A program made the position numbers and the translations under genes. DNA of 64,000 nucleotides from Streptomyces sp. NBS 14/10 (GTDB lineage Bacteria; Actinomycetota; Actinomycetes; Streptomycetales; Streptomycetaceae): the NCBI RefSeq assembly GCF_002224125.1, contig NZ_NCSM01000011.1, positions 534,722-598,721 on the forward strand, given 5' to 3'. Each line of letters starts with the position of its first letter. The stretch's first letter is position 1. The notes under the pieces were generated by a model that was not told where the DNA came from, did not search any database, and was given only the letters and a program-made list of their open reading frames with translations. Below, one piece after another: positions 17,775-25,741 of this stretch.

Positions 17775-18995
17775 GTGACTGTCAGCCCCGGCCGGCGCCG
17801 GACCGCCGTGTTCGCCCTGTTCTTCCTGCCCGGACTGGCCATGGCCTCCTGGGTGACCCGTACCCCCGACGTACGCGACCTGCTCGGAGCCTCCACCGGA
17901 CGCATGGGCCTGGTCCTGTTCGGGCTCTCGGTCGGGTCCATGGCGGGCATCCTGTGCTCGGGGCCGCTCGTCGCCCGCTGGGGCGCCCGGCCCCTCATCG
18001 CGGCCGGAACACTGGCGACCGCCGCGGGGTCCGGCGTCATCGGCCTGGGGGCCGCGGCGGGCGCGGACGCGGTCGTGGCCCTCGGGCTCGGGCTCATCGG
18101 CCTCGGGATGGGCGGCGGCGAGGTGGCCCTCAACATCGAAGGGGCGGAGGTGGAACGGCTGCTCGGCCGCTCCACCCTCCCCGCGATGCACGGCTTCTAC
18201 AGTCTCGGCACGGTGGTCGGCGCGGTCGGCGGCATGATTCTGACCGCCGTCTCGTTCCCCGTCCTGTGGCATCTCGCCATCGTCACCGCCGTGGTACTGG
18301 CCGTACTGGTGCCGACCATCCGCTACGTTCCCGCCGAAGTGGGCCGACGAACCGGCAGCGGCAGCGGCACGCACGCGCAGGTCTCCGCGCGCCCCGCGGT
18401 GTGGAAGGAACCGAGACTGCTGCTCATCGGCGGCATCATCCTCGCCCTTGCCATGGCCGAGGGAACAGCCAACGACTGGCTGCCGCTGGTCATGGTCGAC
18501 GGCCATGGCTTCGACCCCGCGCTCGGATCGGCCGTGTACGCGGTCTTCGCGGCCTCGATGACCGTCGGCCGCTTCGCCGGCGGCCGGTTCGTCGACCGCT
18601 ACGGACGAGCGACCGCCCTGTGCGCCAGCGCGATCGTCGGAGCCGTCGGCATCGCACTCGTGATCCTCGTCGACAACCAGGCCATCGCGGCGACGGCCGC
18701 CGTCCTGTGGGGCATCGGCGCGTCCTTGGGCTTCCCCGTCGCGCTCTCCGCGGCCGGCGACTCCGGCGAGAACTCCGCCGCAAGGGTCTCCCTCGCCGCC
18801 ACCCTCGGCTATGTCGCCTTCCTCGTGGGACCGCCCTCACTCGGCCAGCTCGGCGAACACTTCGGACTCCGCAACGCGCTGTTCCTGGTCCTGATACTCG
18901 TGGTGGCCGCATCCTTCGCCACACCCGCCGCCCGCACACCCCACCCCGCGGGCACTACGCGTGCCGATACATCATCCACGCAGGTGAGAGCTTGA
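17775..18995 (+). CDS. MFS transporter
   Basis: 406 aa with about 12 hydrophobic segments; the loop after helix 2 carries ARWGARPL and the second half has GRFAGGRFVDRYGRAT, the MFS loop signature. GTG start at VTVSPGRRRTAVFAL, preceded by GAGG eight bases upstream; the reading frame extends 37 codons further up but that part overlaps the operator and is not protein-like. Probably a drug or metabolite exporter controlled by the divergent TetR. Confidence 0.88.
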   Translation: MTVSPGRRRTAVFALFFLPGLAMASWVTRTPDVRDLLGASTGRMGLVLFGLSVGSMAGILCSGPLVARWGARPLIAAGTLATAAGSGVIGLGAAAGADAVVALGLGLIGLGMGGGEVALNIEGAEVERLLGRSTLPAMHGFYSLGTVVGAVGGMILTAVSFPVLWHLAIVTAVVLAVLVPTIRYVPAEVGRRTGSGSGTHAQVSARPAVWKEPRLLLIGGIILALAMAEGTANDWLPLVMVDGHGFDPALGSAVYAVFAASMTVGRFAGGRFVDRYGRATALCASAIVGAVGIALVILVDNQAIAATAAVLWGIGASLGFPVALSAAGDSGENSAARVSLAATLGYVAFLVGPPSLGQLGEHFGLRNALFLVLILVVAASFATPAARTPHPAGTTRADTSSTQVRA

Positions 18996-19030
18996 TCAGA
19001 GAACTTCGAGCAGCCGACGGTAAGGACGGT

Positions 19031-19047
19031 GGCGCCGCGGCGGCGCC
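19031..19047. terminator. Hairpin between convergent MFS and MMPL genes
   Basis: GGCGCCG-CGG-CGGCGCC, a perfect 7-bp stem with a 3-nt loop, located 36 bp after the MFS stop and 30 bp after the end of the convergent MMPL gene. No U-tract, as is usual in this group. Confidence 0.45.
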
Positions 19048-19076
19048 GGATACACCTACCCGGACAGCACGCCTGG

Positions 19077-21317
19077 TCAGACCCTGGTCGAGTTCTCCAT
19101 GTGTGCCGGAGCCACTGCCGCGGGTCCAGGGGTGGACGTCGGCTCGGGGCCGCTTTCGCTGATGCCGTACCGCATGTGGATTCTGCGCAGGAAGCCGGGC
19201 GCGTACCAGGCCGTCTTCCCGAGCAGACGCATCGCGGCGGGGACGAGGATGCCGCGTACGGCGATGGCGTCGAGGAGGACGGCCAGTCCGCTGCCGAGGC
19301 CGAACATCTGCATGAAGCTGAGCTTGGCGGTGCCGAAGGCGAAGAAGCTCACCGCGAGCAGGCAGGCAGCCGCGCTGACGATGCGCCCGGTGTGGCCGAG
19401 ACCGTTGACCACGGCGGTCTCGTTGTCAGCTCCGTGGTCGTGGAGTTCCTTGATCCTGCTGGTGACGAACACCTCGTAGTCCATCGAGAGGCCGAAGGCG
19501 ATGCAGAACATCAGCACGGTCATCGTCATCTCCATCGGCTGCGCGGTGAAGCCCAGCGGTGAGGAGAAGTTGCCGTCCTGGAAGATCCACGTCATCACGC
19601 CGAGGGTGGCTGCCAGGCTGACCAGGTTGAGGGCCAGTGCGCGCAGCGGCTGCACGATGCTGCCGGTGAACAGGAACAGCAGCAGGAAGGTGGTGAAGAC
19701 GATCAGGGCCACGGCCAGGGGGAGCTTGTCGGCGATGGATTCCTTGGCGTCGACGAGTACCGCGTCATTCCCCCCGACCAGGGGGTGGGTCCCAGGGGGC
19801 GGGGTGACCGAGCGCACCTGCTTGACCAGGCTCTCGGCCGCTTCCGACTTCGGGGTCAGGCTGCTCACCACGCTGATCCGCTGTGCGTCGGGCCGGCCGA
19901 GAGCGGAGTTGGCCGGGCCGGTCGCAGCGGACTGTCCCTTGGTGTAGGTTCCCGTGCTGGTCTCGACCCGCTCGACGCCCTCGAGCGCGGACAGTTGGCC
20001 CGCGTACGACGCCAACGGGGCCTTGTCCACGGACTGGCCGATGGCGATGTGGAGGGCCGAGTCCTCACTGCCGCCGAACTTCTCTCGCAGTACCTGCGAG
20101 ACCTGGCGGCTCTCGGCGTCCTTGGGCAGCACGCGTTCGTCCGGTGTGCCGAAGGTGATGTTCAGCAGCGGGCTCGCCGCGAACAGCAGCACGGCGAGGA
20201 CGGGCAGTGCGGTGAGCACGGGCCGCCGCATGACGGTACGCGCCAGCCGTCCCCACAGGGGTTCCCGGGCGTCGGAGCGCTGCGACTTCGCCCACGGCAG
20301 CCGCCCGCTGTTGACCCGGTGCCCCAGCACCTTCAGCAGGGCGGGCATCACGAACAGGGTGCTCAGCGCGGCGATGGCGACGACACCGACTCCGGTGAAG
20401 CCCATCGAGCGCAGGAAGTAGTGCGGGAACACCAGGAGCGCCGCCAGGGCTGCCGCGACTGTCGCGGCGGAGAAGCCGACGGTGCGGCCCGCGGTGTGCA
20501 CCGTCCGCCGGACGGCGTCATCCACGCTCACCCCGGCCGCGAGCTGCTCCCGGAAGCGGCTGACCATCAGGAGGGCGTAGTCGATGCCCAGTCCGAGGCC
20601 CAGTGCGGTGGTGAGGTTGGTCGCGGTGTCGGCGACATCGGTGACGCTGCCGAACAGGAAGAGCTGGGCGAACGAGCCCATGATGGCGAAGATCGCGACG
20701 GCGAGCGGCAGCAGGGCCGCGACCACGCTGCCGAAGACGATCAGGAGCAGTACGAGGGTCAGCGGTATGGCGATCGCTTCGGCGAGGATCAGATCCTCGA
20801 CCACCTGGTTCGACAGGTCGGCACCTACGGCGGCGCCTCCTCCGGCCTGGACGGTGAGTGTGTTCTTGTAGGTGCCGCTGTAGGTGTCGAGGATCTCCTT
20901 GGCGTTTTCCCGCTGCTCCGTGGTGTCGCCTCTCACGTGGGCGAGCACCATGGCCTCGCGGCCGCCCTTGGAGCGCAGGTCGGGCCTGTTCGTCTCCCAG
21001 TACGAGACGATGTTGCTGAGCCGCTTGTCCTTCTTGAGGTCGGCCAGCAGGTCTTGGCCGCTTTTTCGGGAGGCGGGGGTGTCGACGCGGCTTTCGGGGG
21101 AGCGGACCAGCAGGACGAGGTTGGTCTCGCCGCCGAACTTCTCGTCGATGACCTCCGCCGCTCGGGTGGACGGGGAGGCGGGGTCGTCGAAGCCGCCCCC
21201 CTTCAGCTTGTCGAAGGCGCCCGCACCTACCGCGCTCATGAGAGCTAAGGCCAGGACGGCGAAAATGAGCACCAGCCGGGACCGGCGAATCGCCAGTTCG
21301 GCTATACGTTCGAACAC
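19077..21317 (-). CDS. MMPL-family (RND-type) membrane transporter
   Basis: 746 aa. Two MMPL repeats: an N-terminal helix (LVLIFAVLALALMSAVGAGA), a large external loop with DEKFGGETNLVLLVRS, GLGIDYALLMVSRFRE in half one and AFGLSMDYEVFVTSRIKE in half two. The GTG start has AAGGAG seven bases upstream. Divergent from a TetR gene across 262 bp, so probably repressed by it. It likely exports a hydrophobic metabolite or lipid; it is not closely similar to the first MMPL in its loops. Confidence 0.92.
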   Translation of the reverse strand: MFERIAELAIRRSRLVLIFAVLALALMSAVGAGAFDKLKGGGFDDPASPSTRAAEVIDEKFGGETNLVLLVRSPESRVDTPASRKSGQDLLADLKKDKRLSNIVSYWETNRPDLRSKGGREAMVLAHVRGDTTEQRENAKEILDTYSGTYKNTLTVQAGGGAAVGADLSNQVVEDLILAEAIAIPLTLVLLLIVFGSVVAALLPLAVAIFAIMGSFAQLFLFGSVTDVADTATNLTTALGLGLGIDYALLMVSRFREQLAAGVSVDDAVRRTVHTAGRTVGFSAATVAAALAALLVFPHYFLRSMGFTGVGVVAIAALSTLFVMPALLKVLGHRVNSGRLPWAKSQRSDAREPLWGRLARTVMRRPVLTALPVLAVLLFAASPLLNITFGTPDERVLPKDAESRQVSQVLREKFGGSEDSALHIAIGQSVDKAPLASYAGQLSALEGVERVETSTGTYTKGQSAATGPANSALGRPDAQRISVVSSLTPKSEAAESLVKQVRSVTPPPGTHPLVGGNDAVLVDAKESIADKLPLAVALIVFTTFLLLFLFTGSIVQPLRALALNLVSLAATLGVMTWIFQDGNFSSPLGFTAQPMEMTMTVLMFCIAFGLSMDYEVFVTSRIKELHDHGADNETAVVNGLGHTGRIVSAAACLLAVSFFAFGTAKLSFMQMFGLGSGLAVLLDAIAVRGILVPAAMRLLGKTAWYAPGFLRRIHMRYGISESGPEPTSTPGPAAVAPAHMENSTRV

Positions 21318-21464
21318 AGATGATCTCCTTCAATGCCTTCTGCGATAGGCGAGGGGCGTCGGCCGGGCAGGAGCCGGCTCACTGCACCGCAGAGTCCCTG
21401 TCACCCCGTCAGTCCCCCCCGTCAGGGGGCGTGCGGTGCCGCGCTCTTCGTCGCCGAGATCGAC

Positions 21465-21498
21465 GCTAGTGAGACAGCCGGTGTTTGAGCAGTAGGAG
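21465..21498. promoter_or_regulatory. Putative control region upstream of second MMPL gene
   Basis: GCTAGTG at 21465 and GCAGTAGGAG at 21489-21498 resemble the GCTACTG and GCAGTAGGAG elements upstream of the first MMPL gene. They precede an AT-rich stretch (about 21497-21535) that contains ACCTG-AC-ACCTG. Promoters for both the MMPL and the TetR gene should lie here. Confidence 0.35.
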
Positions 21499-21579
21499 AT
21501 TTACCTGACACCTGTGAGAAAATTTAACCCGCTATGACTGTCTGACGCCTCGTCGGATCAGCCGTCGCAGGATCGCCGC

Positions 21580-22335
21580 ATGTCCGCAGACGCGCATACG
21601 ACGGCCGTGCCAACCCTGCGCCAGCGACGCCGGGCCGCCGCCACCCAGGAGATCGTGGAGGCCGCCGAGAGTTACATCGCCGAGCACGGGCCGCACGCCC
21701 TTTCCCTGAGAGGGGTCGCCCGCAACATCGGCATGACCGTCCAGGGGCTGTACCACTACTTTCCGAACCGGGACGCCCTCGTCACAGTGCTCGTCACCAA
21801 GGCGTACCGGGACCTGGCCGACGCTGTGTCGGCAGCTGCCGACGCAGCGTCGGACGAGTCGGCTGTGCTGCGGTTCTTGGCCGCCACCGAGGGCTATCGC
21901 CGATGGGCCATCACCCACGTCGAGCGATTCCAGCTGCTTTACGGAGCGCCACTGCGTCATTACGCGGCACGCCACGATGGCCCGACCGCTCAGGCGATGC
22001 GCCGGATGTGCGAGATATTCCAGCGCGAGATGTTCGACGGGTTCACCACGGCGCAATTGGCCGCAGCCGACACCCGAGGGCTCTCGCCGGCCCTCCAGGC
22101 GCATCTGGAACCCCTGTTTCCGCACGGCCCGGAAACCCTGCCGCCTCCTGCGAGCGCTCTCCTCCTCGGCGCATGGGGCCACCTGCACGGCCTGGTCGTC
22201 CTTGAGGTGTTCGGGCACACCTCCTTCATCGGCGAACATCAGGCCGAGATCTTTCACATGGCGATACGGGACCTGCTCGAGGACATCCATCGCCGGATCC
22301 CCGCGCAGCCCATGAGGACACCGGCTACCCACTGA
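21580..22335 (+). CDS. TetR-family regulator with WHG-type C-terminal domain
   Basis: 251 aa. HTH region: RRRAAATQEIVEAAESYIAE then RGVARNIGMTVQGLYHYFPN (about 14-62). The C-terminal half (ITHVERFQLLYGAPL, HGLVVLEVFGH) matches the WHG-type ligand domain of actinobacterial TetRs. ATG start with a modest CAGGAT site. Divergent from the MMPL transporter, its probable target; the SDR gene downstream (111 bp) may be co-transcribed. Confidence 0.9.
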   Translation: MSADAHTTAVPTLRQRRRAAATQEIVEAAESYIAEHGPHALSLRGVARNIGMTVQGLYHYFPNRDALVTVLVTKAYRDLADAVSAAADAASDESAVLRFLAATEGYRRWAITHVERFQLLYGAPLRHYAARHDGPTAQAMRRMCEIFQREMFDGFTTAQLAAADTRGLSPALQAHLEPLFPHGPETLPPPASALLLGAWGHLHGLVVLEVFGHTSFIGEHQAEIFHMAIRDLLEDIHRRIPAQPMRTPATH

Positions 22336-22446
22336 TAGAGGCGCCTGGACACCCGGCTGCCCCGTGCGGACGGGTTGCCTGGGGGTGGCGCACCCCGGAT
22401 GAGACCGTCCTGGCTGGCCTCCGGCGCAGCGCACATGCTCGACCTC

Positions 22447-23256
22447 ATGACCAACAACCTTTCAGAAGACTTCCCCCAGCCCGCCCCCGGTGTGTCCGCG
22501 GGGCTGCTCGCCGGCCGGGTCGCGGTGGTCACCGGGGCCAGCGCCGGGATCGGCGCCGCGACCGCACGCCGCTTCGCCTCGGCCGGAGCGGCGGTCGCCC
22601 TGCTCGGCCGGCGGGCCTCGCTGCTGGAGGACCTCGCCGCGGACCTGCGCAAGGAAGGCTCCGCCGACGTCCTGCCCCTCGCCGTCGACGTCACCGACCC
22701 CGCCGCGTTGGCAACCGCCGCGGCGACGGTCCGTGGTGCTCTGGGCCGGCCCGACCTGGTCGTCGCCAATGCCGGGGTGATGCTCGGAGCGCCGTTCGAC
22801 GAGGCGGATACCACCGAGTGGGACCAGATGATCGACGTGAATCTTCGCGGCCTGCTGGCGACCGGCCGGGTCTTCGTCACCGACCTCCTCGCCGCGGCGG
22901 ACGCCGGACAGGCCGCGGACCTGGTGAACCTCGGCTCGATCGCGGCCGAGGTGATCTTCGTCGACTACCCGGTCTACGGTGCGACCAAGGCCGCGGTCAC
23001 CCAGCTGACCCGCAACCTGCGCGCCTCGCTCGGACCCCGCGGCGTACGAGTGCGGTCCGTCGACCCGGCGTTCGCCATCACCGACCTCGGCGCTTCCATC
23101 GCACACGAGGCCACTCGGGTGGGGCTGGACGAGATGCGGTCGGCGATCACGGCCATCACCGCCGAAGACGTGGCCGACGCGATCACGTACTCGGTGGCGG
23201 CGCCGGCCCGGGTCAACATCGCCGAGCTGACGGTCGTTCCCACCCAGCTCGGCTGA
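22447..23256 (+). CDS. SDR-family NAD(P)-dependent oxidoreductase
   Basis: 269 aa. Classical SDR: TGASAGIG cofactor loop, VVANAGV (NAG motif), Ser in NLGSIAAEV, and YGATK as catalytic Tyr-x3-Lys. The start at MTNNLSEDF is one of three close candidates (also an ATG 4 codons upstream); no clear ribosome site distinguishes them. Substrate unknown. The closing part lacks the usual GG-dGG end and reads NIAELTVVPTQLG, typical of the YdfG-like subgroup. Confidence 0.85.
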   Translation: MTNNLSEDFPQPAPGVSAGLLAGRVAVVTGASAGIGAATARRFASAGAAVALLGRRASLLEDLAADLRKEGSADVLPLAVDVTDPAALATAAATVRGALGRPDLVVANAGVMLGAPFDEADTTEWDQMIDVNLRGLLATGRVFVTDLLAAADAGQAADLVNLGSIAAEVIFVDYPVYGATKAAVTQLTRNLRASLGPRGVRVRSVDPAFAITDLGASIAHEATRVGLDEMRSAITAITAEDVADAITYSVAAPARVNIAELTVVPTQLG

Positions 23257-23359
23257 GAAACCGAGACCGTCAGTGCTCGATCGCCCGATCGACGCGTGGT
23301 GAGGGGGCCGGTACCGGCCGAGCGAGGCCCCCCTTCCAGGGCCGAGCCGGTGTACGAGC

Positions 23360-23827
23360 TCAGCCGGCCTCGTACACCGGCAGCCTGCCGTCCAAGTCCC
23401 CCGCGGACAGAACACGGGTCGAGTTGTGTTCGCGGACAATCCGCCACCCGTCCGGCGTTCGACGCCAGACCAACGAGGTAGTGGTACGGATGTCGGTTGC
23501 ACCGTCAGGCGTGGTGATCCGCGCTACGAACGCCAGTGTCGACGCGGCCAGATGGTGGCTCGCGATGACGTGCGGGCCGTCGTCCACGGCATGGTGAGCG
23601 GACACCATCCGATCGAAGTGGGGCTCCCAGATCGAGCCGTAGCCGGTGGCCGTCGTGGCGACACGCTGCTCGGGGTCGAAGTCGTCGTAGAGGCGGAGGT
23701 CCGGAGAGTCGAAGTCGTAGAACTCGCCGAAGGTACGCCGGAAGTCGAACGGCGCGTCCCCCTCGTTGCGCTCCCAGCCGAACACCCATCTGCCGTGCAG
23801 CTCCGCAATCAATCGCTCATCGTTCAT
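23360..23827 (-). CDS. NTF2-like (SnoaL/ketosteroid-isomerase fold) protein
   Basis: 155 aa single-domain protein with the NTF2-like pattern: N-terminal helix (LIAELHGRWVFGWE), a beta-sheet with TSLVWRRTPDGWRIVREHNS, and no signal peptide. Members are small enzymes or uncharacterised proteins. ATG start. Last gene after the metallopeptidase on the minus strand, 79 bp away. Function unknown. Confidence 0.75.
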   Translation of the reverse strand: MNDERLIAELHGRWVFGWERNEGDAPFDFRRTFGEFYDFDSPDLRLYDDFDPEQRVATTATGYGSIWEPHFDRMVSAHHAVDDGPHVIASHHLAASTLAFVARITTPDGATDIRTTTSLVWRRTPDGWRIVREHNSTRVLSAGDLDGRLPVYEAG

Positions 23828-23906
23828 GCCTCGACGCTAGGCTCGCGGAAGAGGTGCAGGAAGGGTCTGCCACACCCACCCGGGTGTCTCGGGACCGGAT
23901 CGCGTT

Positions 23907-25166
23907 CTACACGGAGATCGTGAGGAAGCCCATGAGTTCGCCTACAGCGGTGCTGATCACGGTGAGAGCGCAGCCCGCCATCATGACGACGGACACCACC
24001 AACCGCCGTCGCTGCGCGCGGATCTGAGGGCCGTTGGTGAGCCAGGCGAGCCGGAGCGCCTTCTCCTCGCTCGAGTGCCTGGCCTGCAGCTCTCGGAGAA
24101 ATGCCACCATATGGGCTGTGGTGTCGGCGTCCCGGCACGCCTCCGTGTCGGCCCGCAGTTCGTGGACCAGTGGGATAAGGCGTGCGGCGCGCCGTACGCT
24201 CAAGATCCCCAATGTGACCGTGCCCACGAAGCCGGCAGCGACGACCCCCGTATTCGCTGTCAACGCTGAAACCGTCGCCCCATCGACGAACGCGAGGAAC
24301 TGCCCGATGCCCGGACAGACGGCGAGAAGGCGTCGTGTGCCCGGGTCGCCGTGCCGCACATGGGAGATTTCGTGCAGCAGCCGGACCGTGGCCTTCGGAT
24401 CCCGGCGAAGTTGGGGCCGCCAGTGCGAAGGGATGATCACGATGTTGTCGGGATCCCGCAGATTCAACCGGATCTGCCGAGAGCCATGCCTCCAGGCGAA
24501 AGGGAGCATGCCCACCAGAGCACAGACGAGGAACACCATGAACATCGGGGTGTCGGTGAATTCGGAGAGGTCGTTCTGGAACACCGCTGCGGCAACCCCC
24601 AAGACAGCACCCGTCCCGTAGAGCAGCTTGTTTCGGGGCACGGTCCAATCGGCCAGCCGCCCCAGCCGCCCCGGTGTCGGGCGGGGAATGTGACGTGCCC
24701 GCAGGTTCGCCTTCTGGTCCCATACGCTCACGGCCCGCAGACGGTCGGGATCCAGCCCCGCGGAGACGAATGCCGCTCGCACCCGTTCCCATGCCGAGTC
24801 GGACCAGTCCACGGGGCGGTATTTCATCCCGCCGTGGCGATGGTCGTACGAACGCCTGGCCCAGACCTGCATCACGATGATCAGCACCGCCGCGAAGGGC
24901 AGACAGCCGACCGCGAGACCGTACAAGAGAACGGCGATGGGGTTGGCGACCGGGTCGCCGCCTTTCTGACCGATGACCACGACGACCAGGGGGAACAGCG
25001 CGAAGGGAGCGAGAATCACCGCCCACAGCGCGCGGTGAGCGCGGCTCAGCGAGTGCAGTTGCCGCGATCGGTGCGAGGAGAGCGGCGCGCCCGCGGCGGC
25101 GCGGTCGTCCACTGTCTCCACGTCTGCTAGGCCGGGTCGACGGGTTGGCCCTCGGCGCGTGCCCAT
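23907..25166 (-). CDS. Membrane-bound zinc metallopeptidase (M48/M56-like)
   Basis: 419 aa (404 if the GTG at 25121 is used). Hydrophobic segments at about 46-66 and 78-100, further pairs near 180-225, a pair about 290-320 and one near the C-terminus surround the zinc motif HEISH in LLHEISHVRHGDPGTR (about 265) and the third ligand region HELRADTEA. The 5' end overlaps the preceding gene; the ATG has GGAGG only one base away, the alternative GTG starts 6 bp after the upstream stop but lacks a ribosome site, so the start is uncertain. Possible membrane protein quality control; linked to a kinase receptor by gene order. Confidence 0.8.
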   Translation of the reverse strand: MGTRRGPTRRPGLADVETVDDRAAAGAPLSSHRSRQLHSLSRAHRALWAVILAPFALFPLVVVVIGQKGGDPVANPIAVLLYGLAVGCLPFAAVLIIVMQVWARRSYDHRHGGMKYRPVDWSDSAWERVRAAFVSAGLDPDRLRAVSVWDQKANLRARHIPRPTPGRLGRLADWTVPRNKLLYGTGAVLGVAAAVFQNDLSEFTDTPMFMVFLVCALVGMLPFAWRHGSRQIRLNLRDPDNIVIIPSHWRPQLRRDPKATVRLLHEISHVRHGDPGTRRLLAVCPGIGQFLAFVDGATVSALTANTGVVAAGFVGTVTLGILSVRRAARLIPLVHELRADTEACRDADTTAHMVAFLRELQARHSSEEKALRLAWLTNGPQIRAQRRRLVVSVVMMAGCALTVISTAVGELMGFLTISV

Positions 25167-25606
25167 GCCTCCAGCTGGGACCGCACGATGAGGCGCAGCG
25201 TCTCCTCGTCGAGCTCTGCCGGCACGGCCAGCTGACGTGTGACGGCGTCGGCCACGTCGTCCGGGGAGTCCTCCCCCGGCTCGCTCCCGCGGAACAGCTT
25301 CACCACGAAGGTCAGCGCTTCCCGGATACCGCGCTCGACGGCCATGTCGGTCGCCACGGACACCACCTTGACCGCGATCTGGCCGAGCAGAGTAAGTCCG
25401 ATCCCGAGGAAGACATGGGTGTCGGCAATGCCCGCATCGGCGTCGTCCGCCAGCGCCGAATCCTCCCCCGGGATACGGCCGCTCTCCCGCATGTCCTCAG
25501 CGAACTCCGAGAACAGATCCTCTCGGTCCTCCGGAGCCACCACTGCGGCCGACGCGTCGACCATGGCGAGAATCCGCTCGATATCAACGTCCCTTGCCCC
25601 CTGCAC
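25127..25606 (-). CDS. Hypothetical protein with central amphipathic/hydrophobic segment
   Basis: 159 aa; not recognised. Acidic N-terminal part (IERILAMVDASAAVVAPED), a hydrophobic middle (FLGIGLTLLGQIAVKVVSVA), then basic and acidic helices to the end. The GTG start is chosen for its ribosome site (GAGGGGGAACC); an upstream GTG lacks one. Sits between a kinase receptor gene (136 bp upstream) and the metallopeptidase (overlapping or 5 bp downstream); a role as adaptor or substrate of these two is conjecture. Confidence 0.65.
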   Translation of the reverse strand: MQGARDVDIERILAMVDASAAVVAPEDREDLFSEFAEDMRESGRIPGEDSALADDADAGIADTHVFLGIGLTLLGQIAVKVVSVATDMAVERGIREALTFVVKLFRGSEPGEDSPDDVADAVTRQLAVPAELDEETLRLIVRSQLEAWARAEGQPVDPA

Positions 25607-25640
25607 GGTTCCCCCTCGCGGCACACTTCACGTGCGCATC

Positions 25641-25656
25641 AGGCGCCCTGGCGCCT
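25641..25656. promoter_or_regulatory. Perfect inverted repeat upstream of the 159-aa gene
   Basis: AGGCGCC-CT-GGCGCCT, 35 bp before the GTG of the small gene, in the 135-bp gap after the kinase receptor. It could be an operator or part of a terminator. Confidence 0.35.
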
Positions 25657-25720
25657 CATAAATGATGCTTAAGAGCGTATCGTCGTGATCTTGACCTCTT
25701 GGGGGGATTTCCCACATTCC

Positions 25721-25736
25721 CGGGCTTCCACGCCCG
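25721..25736 (-). terminator. Short hairpin after the kinase receptor gene
   Basis: CGGGC-TTCCAC-GCCCG hairpin begins 6 bp after the kinase stop. Five-base stem, so termination is probably partial and read-through into the next two genes is possible. Confidence 0.3.
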
Positions 25737-25741
25737 AAAGG

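Noticed and set aside
22375..22446. TTG start giving 24 extra residues on the SDR at 22.4 kb
   Set aside because: Extra residues are not SDR-like; the Rossmann strand begins well after the later ATG.
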